A DNA stretch of 64,000 nucleotides from Plicaturopsis crispa FD-325 SS-3 (GCA_000827205.1 KN832554.1:3431815-3495814); one strand, 5' to 3'; positions 1-10,054 are shown, counted from the first letter of the stretch. Notes: generated from the letters alone by a model not told the origin. A program made the numbers and translations.

Positions 1-11
1 TTCATAGCGAA

Positions 12-532
12 ATGGCAGGTCCAAAAGGCAGCACAAAAGCTCCAGCTTCAGCTGCGACGCCAGCACCGGTCGCCCCAAAGCCCTCGGCGTCGGGAAGCGC
101 GGTCGCCACCCTGTGGAAAGCATACCTCGACCACACGTCCGACCGGCTTAAATTCATCGACGCTTTCCTGGCGTTTATCGTCCTTTCTGGCGTGCTGCAG
201 TTCCTGTACTGCGTACTCATCACAAATTTCCCTTTCAACGCGTTTCTGGCTGGGTGAGTGCTTCTGGACACGGGACTGCAGCCTGAACTCCATGCTAAAT
301 TAAACGGACAGCTTCTCCAGCTCTGTCGGCCAGTTCGTGCTGACGGCGTCGTTGCGGTCGCAAGTAAACCCGGAGAACAGAAAGGAGTTCAAGGAGGTAT
401 CGCCTGAGCGGTAAGTGCAAATGTGCTGAACCTGCATGACAGCATTTATTGACGTGGACACGCAGAGCATTTGCAGATTTCGCGCTGGGCTCGATTGTAC
501 TGCATTTCTTCGTCTTCAATTTCCTTGGATGA
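12..532 (+). CDS. OST2: DAD1/Ost2, oligosaccharyltransferase subunit
   Basis: Small integral ER membrane subunit of the oligosaccharyltransferase that N-glycosylates proteins. Three exons (12-253, 312-410, 466-532) with GT-AG introns give 135 residues, close to the usual 110-130 for the family. The Ala/Pro-rich N-terminus is followed by the family-typical LWKAYLDHTSDRLKFIDAF stretch, a hydrophobic segment ending in FPFNAFLAG, then GQFVLTASLRSQ, the conserved NPENRKEFKEVSPERAFADF region and the C-terminal FVFNFLG. Everything expected of DAD1 is present in order, so the gene looks intact. The ATG at 12 is the only in-frame start before the conserved region. The gene begins almost at the window edge, so its promoter is not visible. 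Confidence 0.96.
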
Positions 533-674
533 GGGACGGGAAAGCGACGCAGTGCCCAATGTACCCTTTCTACGCGCGCTATGATGACCAGTGGCCTAAT
601 TTATATCGACAAAGCCGTAGCAGCGCGCGGTGCACTACAGTGAGGGAAAATGATACACATGTATTTTTGCGCAC

Positions 675-800
675 GCTCGTCACTATGTAAACTGACAGCG
701 CTGCGCGACATCGTATTCCCGTCATCGCTCCTCTCGACACTCCTCGTTAACACCAACACGCCCGAAACCGTAACGCCGTCAGCCTATGCGCGGTGCCGGC
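675..800 (+). pseudogene. AP-3 mu-like gene fragment
   Basis: Read forward, this stretch encodes TALRDIVFPSSLLSTLL followed by VNTNTPETVTPSAYARC. That parallels NALRDIVLPPSRLASLL and ANANINLP...TVAPYASA in the intact AP-3 mu gene near 7.1-7.2 kb, and the similarity continues at nucleotide level over about 60 bases. Neither flank continues the adaptin sequence, there is no start and the surroundings are non-coding, so this is a short relic. It lies on the opposite strand to the functional copy, downstream of the broken F-box gene. A weaker echo may lie near 2.89-2.96 kb. The assignment rests on a short match. Confidence 0.5.
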
Positions 801-977
801 CGCGGTGCACTAAGAGGAGTATTCTTGCTCACGCCCCTACCTTGTCAGTTTCCTGAAACCTTCTCCACAGGCTGCGACGACGCAGCCGCTGGCGCTGTTG
901 CGCGTGCTTTTGCCCCCCTGTCCCCGTCCATTAGCACAAGACATCGTGAAGAATATAATGCAACCTACATCCTCGCC
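690..977. repeat. Diverged segmental duplicate, copy 1
   Basis: This sequence just beyond the 3' end of the broken F-box gene is repeated, with gaps and substitutions, at about 2880-3190 beyond the 3' end of the F-box fragment. Shared landmarks include CTGCGACGAC, GCGCTGTTGCGCGTGC versus GCGCTATTGCGCGTGC, CCGTCCATTAGCACAAG versus CCGTCCGTTAGCACAAG, and GAATATAATGCAAC. The duplication unit was therefore larger than the F-box gene alone. Confidence 0.65.
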
Positions 978-2510
978 TCATAGGATGCTCTTCCCTGCAG
1001 CTCGGACTTTGATGTTGAAGCCTTCGCGCTTGAGCTCCCGTAGGGGTTCTAGGTCATCTACCCCCTTACGTTCATGCTCATCGTACCATTTCACTCTCGC
1101 GAGTTGTACGGGCGCCGGTCTTGCGGGCGAATTTTGTGACAAGGACGCGTCCGAGGGCCGCCATCGCGAACGAATCATACTCGCCAACTCCTTGACCTCT
1201 ATGTCAACGTCGCGGAGGGTGAGGACACGCAATGATGGAAGGCATTGGTTGTCGGAAGAGCGTCGCAGACCGGAGGTAAACACGTCCGAAAAAGACCACC
1301 ATCTAAATTCGAGCTCCCGAAGGGAGGGGAGGCAGATAAAGCACTGACAAAGCTCGTCCTCGGAAATTTCAATGGCGTCCACGACGAGTCAAGTCAAGTT
1401 GCAGCGGCTGCGCTGCAGGAAGGACAGAACGGAGTTGTCGGGAACAGCGTCTGTCCCCACCGACGAAACTATCAATTCTTCCAGAAGTGGCATCGTCGTA
1501 AATTCGAACAGCCGGATGCTGGAGTGCGCGTACTCGCAAGACGCCTGCAGACGTCGCATGCATGGAAGCAGCACTGGACCAGCAAGTTGTCGGTTCCAAA
1601 TCTCTTCACGGTCGAATATGTGGAGGAAATTGCACTCCACCAAATTCGGGGCCGCGGCCAGAATATCAAGACACGTAGGTTGTGCCTGGTTTTCTAGCGT
1701 CAAGTGCGTTAATTGGCCCCACGGTAGACCCATTGATTGCATAGCATCACTGTAGCTGGAGTACAATACTTCGTGCAGTTTGGGTGAGGTGGTAAGATCC
1801 CACATAGGCATGTCGCCGTCAAAGTTGGACAATTTGTCGTCGATGTCAAGTGATAGCGAGCGAAGTGACGGGAACCCTTCGGTGACTCCTTCTCTGAGAT
1901 CTGCGGGGATATTAGGCATCTTCAGTTCAAGACGTCCCCAACGCGATGCATAAAATACGATCAAGGGTACGATCTCTGGCGAATACTTGTGCCTGTATAC
2001 CAGTGACAATGGAAGACTGCCGGAGCGTTGAATCCAGACGTTGGCTGAAGCAAACCGTGCGGACCGATTTCCTGGATATACTGAGGTCCACAGCTGTGGA
2101 GTCGATAGCGCGACTGCCCACCATCTGCGGCAAACGCTCCCTAGGCGCAAAACCGCAGCGTGTATGTCGGAAACGTCGTCCGGGAGACACTCGATAAGTA
2201 TGTGGGATAGCAACTCGCTCGGAAAGCGGCGGAGTGCAGATACGGAGCCGCGGTTCGAGTCGAGGCGCTTTCGGAGAGTACGTCGAACGCGCTTGCATCG
2301 CGCTATGATTTCTCGTAGCCGAGCAATTTCTGCATCGACCGCGTATGCACGCGCTTCGATTTGGCGAGTGTCCTCTTGGATGAGGGGGATATCCGCTGGT
2401 GAGGGTACGTCGTTGGTCTCAAGAAGATTAGGAAACGGATGATCTGGCGCTCGTAGCAGCGATTGGTACTGCTCGACAACCGGGGCACCGCAGCTGTTGC
2501 ACGTCCACAT
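978..2510 (-). pseudogene. F-box protein gene with one in-frame stop
   Basis: The minus-strand frame from the ATG at 2510 encodes an N-terminal coiled segment, an F-box (FPSELLSHILIECLPDD, then SVCRRWWAVALSTPQLWTS) and a leucine-rich C-terminal half ending REGFNIKVRAAGKSIL. F-box proteins recruit substrates to SCF ubiquitin ligases. The frame is open except for one TGA at 1386-1388. The reading frame and alignment to the intact neighbour continue straight across it: this copy reads CNLT-stop-LVVDAI where the neighbour reads ARLRRLGLDSV, so the stop sits at an arginine position and is one C-to-T change from CGA. Either a young pseudogene or a shorter product of about 370 residues lacking the last third. 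It belongs to a minus-strand tandem with the next two loci. Confidence 0.8.
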
Positions 2511-3124
2511 GTCTTGTCTCGAGTCAATATCCGCAAGACGCACAGTAGATCTAAGACACCCACTTGAATCCAAAGCCTATGACTATCGTTGGTGAGAGCT
2601 GGGTGAAAGACTCGAGCGCAAGCCATGAGGTTGAATGTCCCAGCCTCGAGAGTGCCGCGTGTCTCGCGAACGCCGACACGTGCCACGGGTGGCTGAGCAG
2701 AGCTTTGACAACTTGAAGGACTCCCTAGTAGTGGCTCCTATGCAAGCAACGCAAATTCGCAAATATGCCCTGTGTCGGACTACATAGAATGATGGGGATT
2801 CACGATGGCCTTCTCACCCGCATCATCCCGAGTCTCGCTGCTCAGCGACGCCCTCGCTTCTGCCATCGCCGCGCGGCGTCCGAATCGGTGGAGGCTCGCC
2901 GTCGCTCCTCTTCAAGCTCCCTTCATGCGACCATCGACACGCCTGAGGCCGTGATAGCGTCAGCGCACCAAAGTGATACACAGGGGTATCATTGCGCAGG
3001 CCCCTACAGTGCCAATGTCCTTGGTCCTTTTCCACAGACTGCGACGACCAAGCACGTCAGGACTGCCTTGACTCTGGCACCGCAGCTGCTAGCGCTATTG
3101 CGCGTGCGTTTACGATTTACCCCC
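2511..3124. other. Spacer between F-box copies, with duplicate copy 2
   Basis: No supported gene. The right half, continuing into the F-box fragment to about 3190, is the second copy of the 690-977 block. It carries an extra insert of roughly 36 bases after CTGCGACGAC. The left half, upstream of the broken F-box ATG, shows no clear core promoter. Confidence 0.6.
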
Positions 3125-3640
3125 CTATCGCCGTCCGTTAGCACAAGGCACCTTGGAGAATATAATGCAACATGAGCACTCACCTCGCATGGCCCCCACG
3201 CTCGTTCCTCTGAAATCGATGTTAAACCCTTCGCGCTCGAGCTTCCGTAGGAACTCCATGTCAATGTCATTCGCACGAAGGCACGTAGTGTGCCATGTCA
3301 CGCTCGTAAGCTGTGCAAGCGCCGGCCTTGTGGGCTGGGCTGGTGGTAGCGACGCATCGCAGGGCCGCCACCGCGAACGAATCATCTTCGCCAAGTCCTC
3401 GGTCTGTACATCGACATTGTAGAGGGTGAGGGCACTTAATGAGGGAAGGTACTGGCTGTTGGTAGTTGAGCCTTCCGCGCCGCGTCGCAAAGCGGAAACG
3501 AGCCTGCCGGTCAGCATAAAGTATCTGAGCTCGAACTCCCGGAGGGAGGGGAGGCAGAGCAGGCAATGCAGGAATTCGTGTTCAGGAATGTGGACGCCGT
3601 CGAGGCTGAGGCGAGTCAGGCTGCAGACCTCACGAGCACC
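3125..3640 (-). pseudogene. C-terminal fragment of an F-box/LRR gene
   Basis: An open minus-strand stretch encodes SLTRLSLDGVHIPEHEF, then CLPSLREFELRYF, then LPSLSALTLYNVDVQTEDLA, MIRSRWRPCDASL and LEREGFNIDF. This matches the C-terminal quarter of the two neighbouring F-box proteins (compare MIRSRWRPSDASL and LKREGFNIKV in the broken copy). No F-box, no N-terminal half and no start codon are present. The fragment begins only about 60 bases beyond the stop of the intact gene, leaving no room for the rest. It is best explained as the remnant of a tandem duplication or unequal crossover. Read-through or alternative splicing from the upstream gene cannot be excluded. Confidence 0.75.
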
Positions 3641-3700
3641 ACCATATCCGCGGCTGTAAAACCCTCGGCAGCCTTCGCGCGTCCCAGTTCGCCCTAGCTA

Positions 3701-5299
3701 CTAGTACGCAAGCCCTCTCGGGAGATCGATGTTGAACCCCTCACGCTTCAGCGCGCGGAGAAGCCCCAGCTGGCTCTTTGTATACCTGACCATAAACTCC
3801 GGGCGCCACTTCACGAACACAAGCGGCTGCACCGACTCCACGAGCGCAAGGGGCTGCACCGACTCCACGCGCGGCTGCGCCGACTCCACGCGCGGCTGCA
3901 CCGACTGGACGTGCGACTGCCGCCACCGCGAGCGCAGCATCCGCACAAAGTCCGCAAGGTCGACGTCGAACTCGTCGAGCCTCAGCACGCGCAGCGCCGG
4001 TAGAGCACACTGGCCCTCGGTGCATTCCAGCGCGCGGACGTCCAGCAAAGTAACGCCGCCGCTGATATCCAGCTCCTGCAGCGCGGACAGGTACGCGAGG
4101 CACGGCGTCAGCTCCCCCTCCACCGTGCCCACGCTGTCCAGCCCGAGCCTCCTCAGCCGCGCGCCGCCGCTGCGCTGGAGGAGGCGCAGCAAGGAGTCTT
4201 CGCGGAGGACGTTCGTGGGTGGTGCGGAGAGGTCTAGGTCCAACAGGGCGGGTGTGGCGAGGGAGTCGAGGAGCCAGATGTCCGGGCGCGTGCCCGGGTC
4301 GCGCTCGTCGACGGAGAGGTACGATATGCGCAGATGGCGTAGGTGCGGGAGGTGCACCGGCGGCGAAGGAGCGTTGGGGTGATGCTCGAAGCCGAGCCTG
4401 ATCGTGCGCAGATCGCATTCCACGAGATTAGGAGACAAAGATAAGATATCGACGCATGTGCCTTGCGTTTGATTCTGCAGACACAAGTGCGTTAGTTGGG
4501 TCCACGGTAGAGTTACGACCCGCGTAGGTGCGTCGTCGGTGCCTGCGCCGGCGTAGGATACGGATACCGCGCGCAGGCGGGGCGATGCTGTGAAGTCCCA
4601 CAGCGTGACGTCCTCGTTGCCCGCGCCCATATCGATCGACAACGAGACCAGCGACGCGAAACCGCCAGAGACGGGCTCCGATCTGGTCTGCTCGTAGTCG
4701 TCGCGGGTGTCCAGGCCCAGATGCGTCCAGCGCTCAGCGTAGGCGACGACCAGCGGCGCGAGGTCCAAGCTCGCCCTGCCCTCGCATTCCAGTGTCAGCG
4801 GGAGACCCCCGGAGCGCCGGAGCCAGGTGACAGCCGCGTCGAGCGGCGGTCCCCGCCTTCCCAGGTACATAGACGTCCATAGCCGCGGCGTCGACTGGGC
4901 GACCGCCCACCACCGGCTACACACGCTGCCTAGGCGCAAGACCGTCGCGGGCCTGCGGGACGCGTCGTCCGGGAGGCAATCGAGGAATATGTGCGCGAGG
5001 AGCTCGGAAGGGAGGCGGAGGAGCGCGGAGAGGGCGCCGTGGTTCCTGTCGAGGCGGTTCTGGAGCGCCGTGCGCGTTGAGGCGAGCTGGGTCGCGATGT
5101 CGTGCAGCTGCGCGATCTCGAAATCGACCGCGGCAGCCTCTGCGTCGAGTGCGGACATGCGCGCCTCGGTGAGATGGGTGTCTTGGTGAATGAGGGGGAT
5201 ATCCGCTGGCGAGGGCGCGTCGTTGGCCACGAGAAGATTGGGGAATGGATGGGGTGGGAGGTGGAGTAGGGCGTGTACGGCGGGGTCATCGCTTTTCAT
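3701..5299 (-). CDS. F-box protein, intact single-exon copy
   Basis: An uninterrupted 532-residue frame from the ATG at 5299. Residues 1-60 carry HPFPNLLVANDAPSPADIPL, shared with the broken copy. Residues 40-95 are a predicted coiled coil (SALDAEAAAVDFEIAQLHDI). The F-box lies at about 95-150 (LPSELLAHIFLDCLPDD ... VCSRWWAVAQSTPRLWTSM). A leucine-rich C-terminal half follows, with the family tail RALKREGFNIDL. The likely role is an SCF ubiquitin-ligase substrate adaptor of the large mushroom-type F-box families; the substrate is unknown. Near residues 470-500 a 21-24-bp tandem repeat encodes variations on VESVQPR. This is the only member of the cluster that looks functional. Confidence 0.85.
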   Translation of the reverse strand: MKSDDPAVHALLHLPPHPFPNLLVANDAPSPADIPLIHQDTHLTEARMSALDAEAAAVDFEIAQLHDIATQLASTRTALQNRLDRNHGALSALLRLPSELLAHIFLDCLPDDASRRPATVLRLGSVCSRWWAVAQSTPRLWTSMYLGRRGPPLDAAVTWLRRSGGLPLTLECEGRASLDLAPLVVAYAERWTHLGLDTRDDYEQTRSEPVSGGFASLVSLSIDMGAGNEDVTLWDFTASPRLRAVSVSYAGAGTDDAPTRVVTLPWTQLTHLCLQNQTQGTCVDILSLSPNLVECDLRTIRLGFEHHPNAPSPPVHLPHLRHLRISYLSVDERDPGTRPDIWLLDSLATPALLDLDLSAPPTNVLREDSLLRLLQRSGGARLRRLGLDSVGTVEGELTPCLAYLSALQELDISGGVTLLDVRALECTEGQCALPALRVLRLDEFDVDLADFVRMLRSRWRQSHVQSVQPRVESAQPRVESVQPLALVESVQPLVFVKWRPEFMVRYTKSQLGLLRALKREGFNIDLPRGLAY

Positions 5300-5803
5300 G
5301 TCTGTTTAGTTCGAATGAAGTGAATACTGTATATGTATCCGCAAAACGCGTGGTAAACAGGGCGCTCACTGGAAAGGATAGCTGCGTTTCTAGTATGTCG
5401 TCGGTATGGATGATGAGTCTGATAGGTGACTATAAACGTGGATGAAAGTTGTGAGCCTCGTGTACTCGTGTACTTACTCGCGTGGCTGAGTCTCGTGAAC
5501 GCGACGCGTGCCACTTCCGCGGCCGCTGCAGCCTCCACACCAACTCAGACTGCACATCGCCTGAGTATTCTCTCCACTTGCGCGCCAATAGAGATCCACA
5601 CCAAACAAATGCCAGTACAAACATGATTTCACACCGCCGTATGCGCGCCCTCACCTCATCGCTCGACGCGCCCCATCTCTTCGCCGCGTCTACCAGTACC
5701 CCGAGCATTTTAGCATCACGAGCATTTGAGCATCATAAACCAATACCAAACGTATTCCCGCCCACTCACCCCGCCCCACCCCTCCCTTTCCACGCATACC
5801 GCT
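5300..5803. other. Intergenic, no gene seen
   Basis: Lies between the F-box start and the AP-3 mu 3' end, so it should hold the F-box promoter and the AP-3 mu 3' region. Short frames here are C/T-rich with no recognisable motif. Confidence 0.5.
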
Positions 5804-7831
5804 AAGTCAAATCCGCCACTCCACCCTCCCCCCCGCATGCCCCCGCACGCCCTTATACAGCTTGTACCCCGTGCCCTCCCCGCCGACGAGCTGCAGCTTC
5901 TCCACGCGCAGCGCCGAGAAGGCCGTCGCGGCGGGGGAGAGGGTGAATGTGGTTTGCAGGGCGCGGGCGGGGCGGGGGTTCGTGCTGCGTGGTGAACGGT
6001 GATTGGTGGAGCAGAGCAGACGGGAGGGTGTAGTGGTCAGTGACACAGAGTAAACGAAAATAAGACGAGCAATCAGCGAAAAACATGAAACGCGTAGAGG
6101 GAACGAATACGCACGAAACCCAACTCCCCCGCACAGCCCACTTCGCGCCGAGCCCCGCCACGTCCACGGCGGACCACGATAGCGTGCCCGTGCGCGCGTC
6201 CCATGACCATGATACGCCCAGCCCTCCTCCGCCGCTATTGCCCCCACCGTGTCCCCCGCTACTTCCTATTCCTCCATTACTACTGAAGTTCCCCCCACCC
6301 CCACCGCCGAAATTCGAGGACGCCGAGCCGAGGACATTAGCTACAGTAGAACACTGCACCCCACCCGCCTCGCGCCCTATGCACCACGCGAGCGAGAGCG
6401 CCTCGAGCGGGTGCGTGCGCGAGGTCTGTGCGATGGTTATCTCGAATGTGTGCGTGTTGGAGGAGGAGGAGGGGGAGAGGGAGAGGGCGGTGCGGAGGGA
6501 GAAGGGGACGGGGACTGTGTCTTTCGCCGCGGCCGCATTCGTTTTCGTATTCGTGTTCGTTTGTGTCAGGGTATTGGAGGTAGAGTTAGTGGTGTTAGAG
6601 AGGGAAGAGGGTGCAGAGGCAGAAGCAGTCGGATCAAACCGATACTCCATCAGCGTAAACCTCCCATCCGGCGGGACGAACGACAGCGCGCGGTCTCTCT
6701 TCCAGCGCGGGAGGCGCACGCACGCGTGGAAGGCGGGCGCCGCGATCGCGTGGGCGTTGCTTAGTTGGAGGAGGAGGTCTGGGGTGCCTGCCAGTCGAGT
6801 TCACATTGAGCACACCATGTAAGTATCCGAGCACACAACGCGAGGAAGGGGGAGGAAAGGAGTAGGGAGTAGGGAGAGGGAAGAGGGGAGAGGAAGGGGC
6901 AGGGAGGAAGAAACGCACCAGACAACTTAACATTCGCATCCACCCTCCCCCACACCGTCCCACTCAGCACCGCCCCCTGCCTCCCCACCACCGCGCGCAG
7001 ATCCTCCACCACGTCGAAGTACACCTCGTTGTTCGTGTACCGCACGCCCGCTTTGCGCCACGGGATCGCGCTCGCGTATGGCGCCACCGTCGTATTACCT
7101 ATACCCCCATTGATCGCGCTGGTGGGGAGGTTAATGTTGGCGTTTGCGAGGAGGCTAGCGAGACGCGACGGCGGGAGGACGATATCGCGCAAAGCGTTCG
7201 GCGCGGTCGTGCGCGCCTCGAGGGTCTCCTCCAGCAGCTGGTACACGGTGTCGAAGTGCTCCCGCAGCGTCGCAGGGGAGGGCAGGCGCTGTAGGGTTGC
7301 AGGCAGGTGCGAGGACGAGGGGAAGGGGGAGGAGGGGGAGGGGGAGGGGAAGTATGAGGAGAGGACGGAGGCGAAGGAGGCGATGAAGGAGAATGCGATT
7401 AGCGGGTCGGCTGTGTGCGTCGTTAGTGATTAGTTCATTCAGTTACCATTGTGTGAGAGAGTGAGAGAGGGTGGGTGAAGGGGAAGGGGAGGGGGACTCA
7501 CTATCGCCCGAAACAGGCGCTACGAAACGCAGGGAGCCCGCCGCGACGTGGCAGCACGCGCTCGGCGGTTCGAGCGGGAGGTACAGCACTGGGTCGACGC
7601 CTCCATTACCTCGCGCGGCATTCCCGAGGGCAGAGGCATTCTCGAGGGCAGAGGCGAGGGCGGCGACGTGCAGCAGCGGGTACGCGGGCGGGGAGGAGCG
7701 GAAGGCGGACTGGATTATTGGGTTTCTGCAGGCGTGTGTGTTAATACGGGGAGCAGGAGGGGATGGTGTAGAGGAGGGAGGAGGGAGACTGACGCGGAGG
7801 AGTCGAGGATGATGAGGCCGTCGATTCCCAT
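5804..7831 (-). CDS. APM3: AP-3 complex subunit mu (medium adaptin)
   Basis: Medium subunit of the AP-3 adaptor, which sorts cargo from Golgi/endosomes to the vacuole. The ATG at 7831 opens MGIDGLIILDSS; an intron at about 7738-7795 joins this to NPIIQSAFRSSPPAYPLLH, a longin-like start. Next come YQLLEETLEARTTAPNALRD, then the mu-homology domain: IPWRKAGVRYTNNEVYFDVV, DLRAVVGRQG, DANVKLSG, CVRLPRWKRDRALSFVPPDG and RFTLMEYRF. The end is EKLQLVGGEGTGYKLYKGVR...GGRVEWRI. VPWRxxGVKYTNNExYFDVVE and the RxxRxxSFxPPDG pattern are typical of AP-3 mu. A low-complexity Gly/Ser/Asn insert (about 6.2-6.4 kb) interrupts the mu-homology domain. At least four introns; exact borders in the GC-rich middle are uncertain. 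Confidence 0.9.
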
Positions 7832-7978
7832 CGTCCGGGTCGGAATCTGCCACTGGCACGGGCGGGCGGGTTATAGTTGGGATGGATGGTACAGGTAGGG
7901 AATTAGAGTTAGTAGCTGAGCGTACAGTGCAAATGAGGCTCATGAGCACTCTGCAAATCGGATAGGTTGCGCACCGCG

Positions 7979-8062
7979 GGCCGTGTAACTGTATACGGTT
8001 TTTCTAATAAATGTGTTCACGACCTAACACTGAAAATCGTTCACGGCCGGTCGTATAGTTTT
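7979..8062 (+). repeat. Left terminal inverted repeat
   Basis: Pairs with 8775-8858 in inverse orientation over about 84 bases, with several mismatches and one small length difference in the middle. Confidence 0.75.
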
Positions 8063-8342
8063 GAGGTACCATTTACGACACAAGAAATAACATGATTATG
8101 GTCTGTGCAAACCAAATTGAGGGTGAGAGGCGTGAATGGTCTCCAGGAATCATATCGATTTCAGAATAGTTGTCTGGCACCAAAAAAAATGCGAATGGTT
8201 TTCTGGTACCATAGCTGGTGTCGGTCATAACGGTGTAGAGAAACCGTATTGCGTTCGGTATCCGTGAACCATCTCGAGAACAGTGCGCCTAAACCAAGAT
8301 TAAAATGGTTGTGCCGCACAATAAAAAATCATACCCTTCCGA

Positions 8343-8386
8343 GGATCGAACGCGCGATACCTGTAAGAAATTGGCGCGCTGGACCA
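8343..8386 (-). other. Degenerate tRNA-like pol III promoter module
   Basis: On the minus strand TGGTCCAGCGC resembles an A box and GTTCGATCC is a perfect B-box core. The spacing of about 44 bases matches a tRNA. The acceptor ends do not pair and the anticodon stem is poor, so it is not a functional tRNA; it may be a tRNA-derived module inside the inverted-repeat element. Confidence 0.35.
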
Positions 8387-8569
8387 CTGTGCCAAACGGT
8401 CATACTACTCTTCTGGTGTAGTATATATACACTGTGTTAGAAATTTAGTATTTACAAACCAAATTGTCATTTTGGTTTACCACGACTATTCCTGGTTGAT
8501 TTGCGTCATGTAAACCATTTCTTTGGCTGCAATATGGTCAACAGAATCTATTATGAAGAATAGACCTGA

Positions 8570-8652
8570 TAGTCTAATGGTTAAATGGTCAACAAGCAAT
8601 TTTGTATGGTTTCTGTGAACCATTTCATTTATGGGCGCTTGGGTTCAACTCC
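8570..8652 (+). other. Second tRNA-like promoter module
   Basis: TAGTCTAATGG fits the A-box consensus and GGTTCAACTCC fits the B box, as in Glu/Asp-type tRNAs. About 70 bases separate them, including an ATGGTTTCTGTGAACCAT hairpin that looks inserted. The ends do not form an acceptor stem. It is opposite in orientation to the module at 8343-8386. Confidence 0.35.
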
Positions 8653-8774
8653 CCAGAATGGTAATAAAAAATTCAATTTTACCGGTTTCAAGGTTAAAAA
8701 TGGTTTGTGGAAACCATTTTGGGACGAATGGTGGGTGAAAACTATTCTATTGTGGTTGTCTGGAATGGTTCATG

Positions 8775-8858
8775 AAAACTATACGGCCGGCCGTATACAA
8801 GCTTTGGTGGTAGGTCGTGAACACGTTTATTAGTAAAACCGTATACACTTATACGGCC
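8775..8858 (-). repeat. Right terminal inverted repeat
   Basis: Inverse partner of 7979-8062. It includes the 18-bp palindrome TATACGGCCGGCCGTATA just inside the repeat. Confidence 0.75.
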
Positions 8859-10054
8859 GGTCAAGCGCAGCCTGCCCCCCTGCAAATGAGCCGTGCACTC
8901 TCAGCCACGTGCGCACGAATACACGAGGCTCGCATGCGCAACCTCTCTCCGATAATCATTCTCAGCGTACTCAGAGAAATCGCCCTCGGTTCACCTATAG
9001 GAACGATTATCTTCTTATTCGTGTGGCTGCCTACGGGAGACTACGGTTCACCAGTCTAGAATCTAGATGCTGCCATCCCACTGAACTTCTGTCGATGATA
9101 TTCCACCTTACAACTTCCGTCATCCCTATCCTATCGATATTTCCAGCATACAACCGTGTATTCGCATATCACCACCAATAAGTACCAACTATGTACGAGC
9201 ATATACAATACGAAAGGAAAAGAGAAGCGAGTCCCAGTACAGTAGTAGCCAAAAACGGTGGCCAACTTCGCGAAAGAGCGCGAAAGAGCACGAAGCCAAC
9301 GGACAGTACGCAGCCGACGAAAGAAAGAGACAAAAAGAGGAGCAGAGCGCGCCGTACACTGTAAACGGCCGATAGACAGAGACTAGATGAGACGGAGAGT
9401 AAACGCAGACTATAGATGAGACGATATGGAGACGGAAGCGAGCATACGAGCATATGAGAGTACAACAACAGCAGGGGTCCATAGCAAACTTTTAGTTTCG
9501 GTTTTAGATTCGAAGGTAAGTGAGTGGGGTGAGGATGGGGGGAGGGCATCGTATGGCCGCTGGGGACGGCGACAGATAACAGGGTAGAGGGAGGGCTGTC
9601 GTGTATAACCCCTCTAGTTGCGGACGCTAGACGCCTCGTCGAGCGCGTAGTGTGCGGTGGTGTACGCGCCAGGTGCAGTGCGAATACACCTCAGTGGTGC
9701 ACGGTCTTAGTGGACCGCGGACAACGAGCGTGGAGGGCGGTAGGGTGGGGGATGCGGAGGACCGTGTATACCTCCTGTAGCGGCGCGCAAACGTCCTGCG
9801 TTCCTCGCGGTGGGCAACGCTCTCCTCGCGGCGGGCAGCGATCTCCTCCTCGCGATGCACGAACAGCCGCGGCGTTCCTTGCGACTCGCCCGGGTGGCGT
9901 GCTCATCTATCTCCCTGTAGCCGGCTCCACATCGAGCGCAACACTCCTCATATCGTGCGCAGCCCTCTCCTCGTAGGGTGCACAACACTCTCCTCATCGT
10001 CACCCGCACGACGCCGGGCAGTAGAGCCTCCTAGAGCGCCCTCCGCATCGTGTC
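8859..10054. other. Intergenic, no gene seen
   Basis: About 1.2 kb with no recognisable protein or RNA gene. The 9.2-9.5 kb part is purine-rich on the plus strand. Around 9.8-10.0 kb there are imperfect repeats built on CTCCTCGCG and CAACACTCTCCTCAT. It should contain the bZIP gene's 3' untranslated region. Confidence 0.5.

Larger units (their letters stand above)
533..977. other. Intergenic stretch with duplicated and pseudogenic DNA
   Basis: No intact gene. It holds the AP-3 mu-like scrap (675-800) and a block (about 690-977) with a diverged second copy near 2.9-3.2 kb. The 533-670 part shows nothing recognisable. Confidence 0.6.
7979..8858. mobile_element. MITE-like element with about 84-bp terminal inverted repeats
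   Basis: The left end (about 7979-8062) and the reverse complement of the right end (about 8775-8858) align nearly base for base: both carry GTATACGGTTTT, CTAATAAA, GTGTTCACGACCTA and CGTATAGTTTT with scattered mismatches. The right end contains the perfect palindrome TATACGGCCGGCCGTATA. The interior is AT-rich, has no coding frame, and repeats a foldback motif of the type ATGGTTTnnnnGAAACCAT several times. This is the layout of a non-autonomous DNA transposon. No transposase is present and no target-site duplication is convincing, so the superfamily is not assigned. Two tRNA-like promoter modules inside are described separately. Confidence 0.7.

Noticed and set aside
1386-1388. Programmed stop read-through or selenocysteine at the F-box TGA
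   Set aside because: No supporting element is visible, and a simple CGA-to-TGA change explains it.
8325-8395. Functional tRNA gene on the minus strand
   Set aside because: A and B boxes are present, but the acceptor ends do not pair, the anticodon stem is poor and only about three of five T-stem pairs form.
7979-8858. Assigning the inverted-repeat element to a known transposon superfamily
   Set aside because: No transposase and no clear target-site duplication, so a name would be a guess.
9169-9549. Hydrophobic minus-strand frame of 126 codons that looks like a membrane protein
   Set aside because: It is a C/T-rich stretch giving Leu/Ser/Tyr runs, with no family motif and no gene structure.
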